In this document: positions 6,508-7,921 of the stretch, piece by piece
Layout of the letters: each line of letters begins with the position of its first letter
Position numbering within the stretch: the stretch's first letter is position 1
Origin: Candidatus Gerdarchaeota archaeon
Lineage (GTDB): Archaea; Asgardarchaeota; Heimdallarchaeia; JABLTI01
Length of the DNA stretch: 7,921 nt
NCBI GenBank assembly: GCA_016839405.1
Contig: JAEOUJ010000068.1
Location: 1-7,921 of the forward strand
Direction: 5' to 3'
Notes under the pieces: model-generated
Databases searched by the model: none
Told to the model about the DNA's origin: nothing
What the model saw: only the letters and a program-made list of their open reading frames with translations
Program-made: the position numbers and the translations under genes

Positions 6508-6879
6508 TTATTTCTTTAATGCAGCAAGTTTCTTAACTAAAGCACTTAATGCATCTTTTGCATTTCCTGCATTTGTAATACCTGCACTAGCAGAAGGACG
6601 ATCTAAGCCAATTGCTTTTCCAATATCCTTTCTGGAACCACAGACAACAAATGGAATGTTCTTTTCTTGACATAAAAGTGGTAAATGCATCACTATTTCA
6701 GGTGGTTGAACATCATCAGCAATCAAAACAAGTTTGGCTTGATTACGTTCAATAGCCTTTGTTGTTTCATTTGTTCCTTTTCTTGTTTTGCCTGTGTCTC
6801 GAGCCTTTTCTAATACTTTTAAGGCTTCTTGTTTCAATTCTTCTGGCACATCTACATTAACATAGAATTGTTTGCTCAT
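6508..6879 (-). CDS. rpl7ae: large ribosomal subunit protein L7Ae
   Basis: Kink-turn RNA-binding protein of 123 residues, the normal length. In archaea it serves in the 50S subunit, in box C/D and H/ACA RNPs and in RNase P. The RNA-contact motif [12 protein letters not shown] (34-45) keeps N37, E38 and K41. The usual Gly after ER is Asn46. The block [20 protein letters not shown] and the loop [11 protein letters not shown] are also typical. The start ATG 6877-6879 has a strong GAGGAGG (6890-6896) ten bases upstream. It is the first gene of the L7Ae-S28e-L24e cluster and is preceded by a structured leader. L7Ae is known to repress its own mRNA in Sulfolobus acidocaldarius by binding its leader, so the same control is possible here but not shown. 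Confidence 0.97.
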   Translation of the reverse strand: MSKQFYVNVDVPEELKQEALKVLEKARDTGKTRKGTNETTKAIERNQAKLVLIADDVQPPEIVMHLPLLCQEKNIPFVVCGSRKDIGKAIGLDRPSASAGITNAGNAKDALSALVKKLAALKK

Positions 6880-6894
6880 TTATGATAATCCTCC

Positions 6895-6969
6895 TCAAGC
6901 TTCCTCATCGCTAATCAACAATAATAAGTTGATTAACTAGTCATCGCTGAGGTAAATTTCTTAGCTTGA
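6895..6969 (-). promoter_or_regulatory. nested inverted repeats in the L7Ae leader
   Basis: Read as minus-strand RNA, three nested stems appear. The inner one is GUUAAUCAAC with GUUGAUUAGC (6928-6937 and 6910-6919), ten pairs with an 8-base AU loop. A middle one is CCUCA with UGAGG (6948-6952 and 6903-6907). The outer one is UCAAGCU with AGCUUGA (6963-6969 and 6895-6901). The inner stem has a G-U pair that would be a C-A mismatch in + strand RNA, which favours a minus-strand transcript. GCGAUGA occurs on both sides of the inner stem. The outer stem reaches into the first two bases of the ribosome binding site. If transcription starts near 6963, the outer 5' arm may not be in the mRNA. No canonical kink-turn is evident. 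Confidence 0.5.
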
Positions 6970-7009
6970 AAAAATAAAAAAGCTTATTTTAAATCTTTCC
7001 TTAAGAAAG
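6968..7009 (-). terminator. hairpin and T tracts after the HEAT-repeat gene
   Basis: On minus, CTTTC-TTAAG-GAAAG (7009 to 6995) forms a 5-bp stem directly after the stop codon. It is followed about 12 bases later by TTTTTTATTTTTT (6969-6981). A T-rich tract of this kind ends many archaeal transcripts and would insulate the ribosomal cluster from the genes upstream. Confidence 0.45.
6985..6993 (-). promoter_or_regulatory. possible TATA box for the L7Ae cluster
   Basis: TTTAAAATA on minus would direct a start near 6963 and a leader of about 85 bases. It overlaps the likely terminator of the HEAT-repeat gene, so assignment among the AT-rich alternatives is uncertain. Confidence 0.4.
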
Positions 7010-7010
7010 A

Positions 7011-7838
7011 CTATTTTTCTTGTTGTTTCTTTCTTATAGTTAATAATTCATCCATGAAATGATTGAATTGTATACCAATATTCGTTGCTAATTGTTTAAT
7101 TCCTTCAGCAGCCAATCTAATAAGTTCATCGTCTTTTTTATCTTCTTTGCTTTCCTCATGTTCCATTATTTTTAATAAAGACTCACCAATACGATAAACA
7201 ATTGCTTTATTTTTAAAAGGCGTTTTACTTATTGCTCTAGCAACAACTTTTTGGAAACTTTTATTCGAAGTAACATCTAATAATTCAAGGATTAATTGGA
7301 TGCCTGCTAAGTGACCTGTATAAACTAACTGTTCAATAGCTCTTGCTCGAATTCGACCATTTATTTCTGAATTATTTATAATATTTATCAAGTTTTGAAC
7401 ACTTTTTGTGTCACCAATTGTTCCAATCAAATCTAGTGCCATTAATCTCATTTCAAAAAATTCTTCATTATCATCAACAGTGCTAGTAAGAATTGACACT
7501 AAATCCTTTCCTCTAATTCTTAAAAGAGCTTCTTTTGTATGGTGAATTATAGTAGCTTCTTTATCAATAATCCCTTGTCTTAAAGCTGCAATTAATGCCC
7601 AAGTAGCTCTATCATCACCTAATCGACCAAGAAGAACAGCTGAAAAACGTCGTATTTCCTTGTGAGGATCATTTTGTAATGCTTTTATTAATGGGTCAAC
7701 AGCTTTTTCTTGACCTAGTCTATATAATTTACTAGCTGCCCCAAATCTATTGTTCCAATCTGGATCATTTTCAAGTATGTCCATAAGTGATTCTAAATCT
7801 TCCTTGTAAGGTGACTCATCATCAAGTGAATGATTCAT
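7011..7838 (-). CDS. HEAT-repeat protein
   Basis: An all-helical protein of 275 residues built of HEAT/PBS-lyase-type repeats. Clear units are near residues 33-49 (AASKLYRLGQEKAVDPL), 65-85 (FSAVLLGRLGDDRATWALIAAL), 132-150 (LMALDLIGTIGDTKSVQNL) and 165-180 (ARAIEQLVYTGHLAG). Such repeats make a curved scaffold for protein-protein contacts; partner and role are unknown. A charged stretch (HEESKEDKKDDE) lies near 230-240, and the C-terminus is Lys/Gln-rich. There is no signal peptide or membrane segment. The ATG at 7836-7838 has GAGG (7847-7850) upstream, inside the end of the preceding gene, whose stop is only 4 bases away. The two are therefore likely co-transcribed and perhaps translationally coupled. 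It uses a TAG stop. Confidence 0.88.
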   Translation of the reverse strand: MNHSLDDESPYKEDLESLMDILENDPDWNNRFGAASKLYRLGQEKAVDPLIKALQNDPHKEIRRFSAVLLGRLGDDRATWALIAALRQGIIDKEATIIHHTKEALLRIRGKDLVSILTSTVDDNEEFFEMRLMALDLIGTIGDTKSVQNLINIINNSEINGRIRARAIEQLVYTGHLAGIQLILELLDVTSNKSFQKVVARAISKTPFKNKAIVYRIGESLLKIMEHEESKEDKKDDELIRLAAEGIKQLATNIGIQFNHFMDELLTIRKKQQEK

Positions 7839-7842
7839 TAGC

Positions 7843-7921
7843 TCATCCTCGTTTGAAAGTTGTTAAATCGACAATTCCTCGTGCTTTTAACCATTCAAGT
7901 GTATTGCCAATAACTACTACA
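7843..7921 (-). CDS. C-terminal end of an unidentified protein (5' end outside window)
   Basis: On minus the frame is open from the window edge and ends in TGA at 7843-7845, giving 25 C-terminal residues: VVVIGNTLEWLKARG then IVDLTTFKRG. It is the only minus frame of this stretch that runs to the edge and fits tightly (4-base gap) against the HEAT-repeat gene with an SD at its end. This is too short to identify. Confidence 0.55.
   Translation of the reverse strand, partial: VVVIGNTLEWLKARGIVDLTTFKRG

Noticed and set aside
6068..6670. Two + strand open frames opposite L24e, S28e and L7Ae
   Set aside because: Antisense to three certain ribosomal protein genes; no independent support.
6903..6952. 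Canonical kink-turn or box C/D sRNA in the L7Ae leader
   Set aside because: GCGAUGA occurs twice and resembles box C, but no CUGA box D is placed properly, and the internal loop (10 bases against GA) does not give the 3-base bulge with tandem G-A pairs.
1..7921. CRISPR array, insertion sequence, tRNA gene or phage/defence module
   Set aside because: No spaced direct repeats, transposase, integrase, cloverleaf sequence or defence protein motif was found on either strand by eye.

Overview
The window is an AT-rich stretch (about one third G+C by eye) of an archaeal chromosome. Four things place it in Archaea: the ribosomal proteins L7Ae, S28e and L24e encoded side by side in the usual archaeal order; an archaeal-type 7S signal recognition particle (SRP) RNA gene; a TtuA/NcsA-type tRNA thiolase; and TATA-box-like promoters. 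The low G+C, a HEAT-repeat protein and bacterial-looking metabolic enzymes would fit an Asgard-type lineage, but nothing here proves a phylum. No mobile element, CRISPR array, prophage or tRNA gene was seen.

Layout. At the left edge is the 3' part of a tRNA 2-thiouridine synthase gene on the + strand (1-741). It converges, 3 bp apart, on a large aconitase A gene on the minus strand (745-3531). Upstream of the aconitase, also on minus, is an FMN-dependent alpha-hydroxy-acid oxidoreductase of the type known from clostridia (3670-4725). A divergent promoter region separates it from the SRP RNA gene on + (about 4911-5216). The SRP RNA faces a gene for an unrecognised 207-residue protein on minus (5234-5857), and a hairpin plus T-rich tract lies between them. 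On minus follow L24e (6004-6219), S28e (6237-6482) and L7Ae (6508-6879), read in the order L7Ae > S28e > L24e. L7Ae is preceded by a leader with nested inverted repeats. At the right edge are a HEAT-repeat protein (7011-7838) and, 4 bp before it, the last 25 codons of another minus-strand gene.

How the genes relate. Most of the window serves the translation and protein-targeting machinery: tRNA thiolation, three ribosomal proteins and SRP RNA. The aconitase (citrate/isocitrate) and the alpha-hydroxy-acid oxidoreductase (lactate- or glycolate-like substrates) are central carbon enzymes. They share a strand, but a good TATA-like sequence between them suggests separate promoters.

I do not see an obviously new multi-gene system. 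The points most worth checking are: the structured leader of L7Ae, a protein known to regulate its own mRNA in another archaeon; base changes in the normally near-invariant SRP54-binding loop of the SRP RNA; the unknown, possibly TPR-like protein next to that RNA; and an in-frame ATG...TAG mini-ORF just ahead of a TTG-started aconitase.
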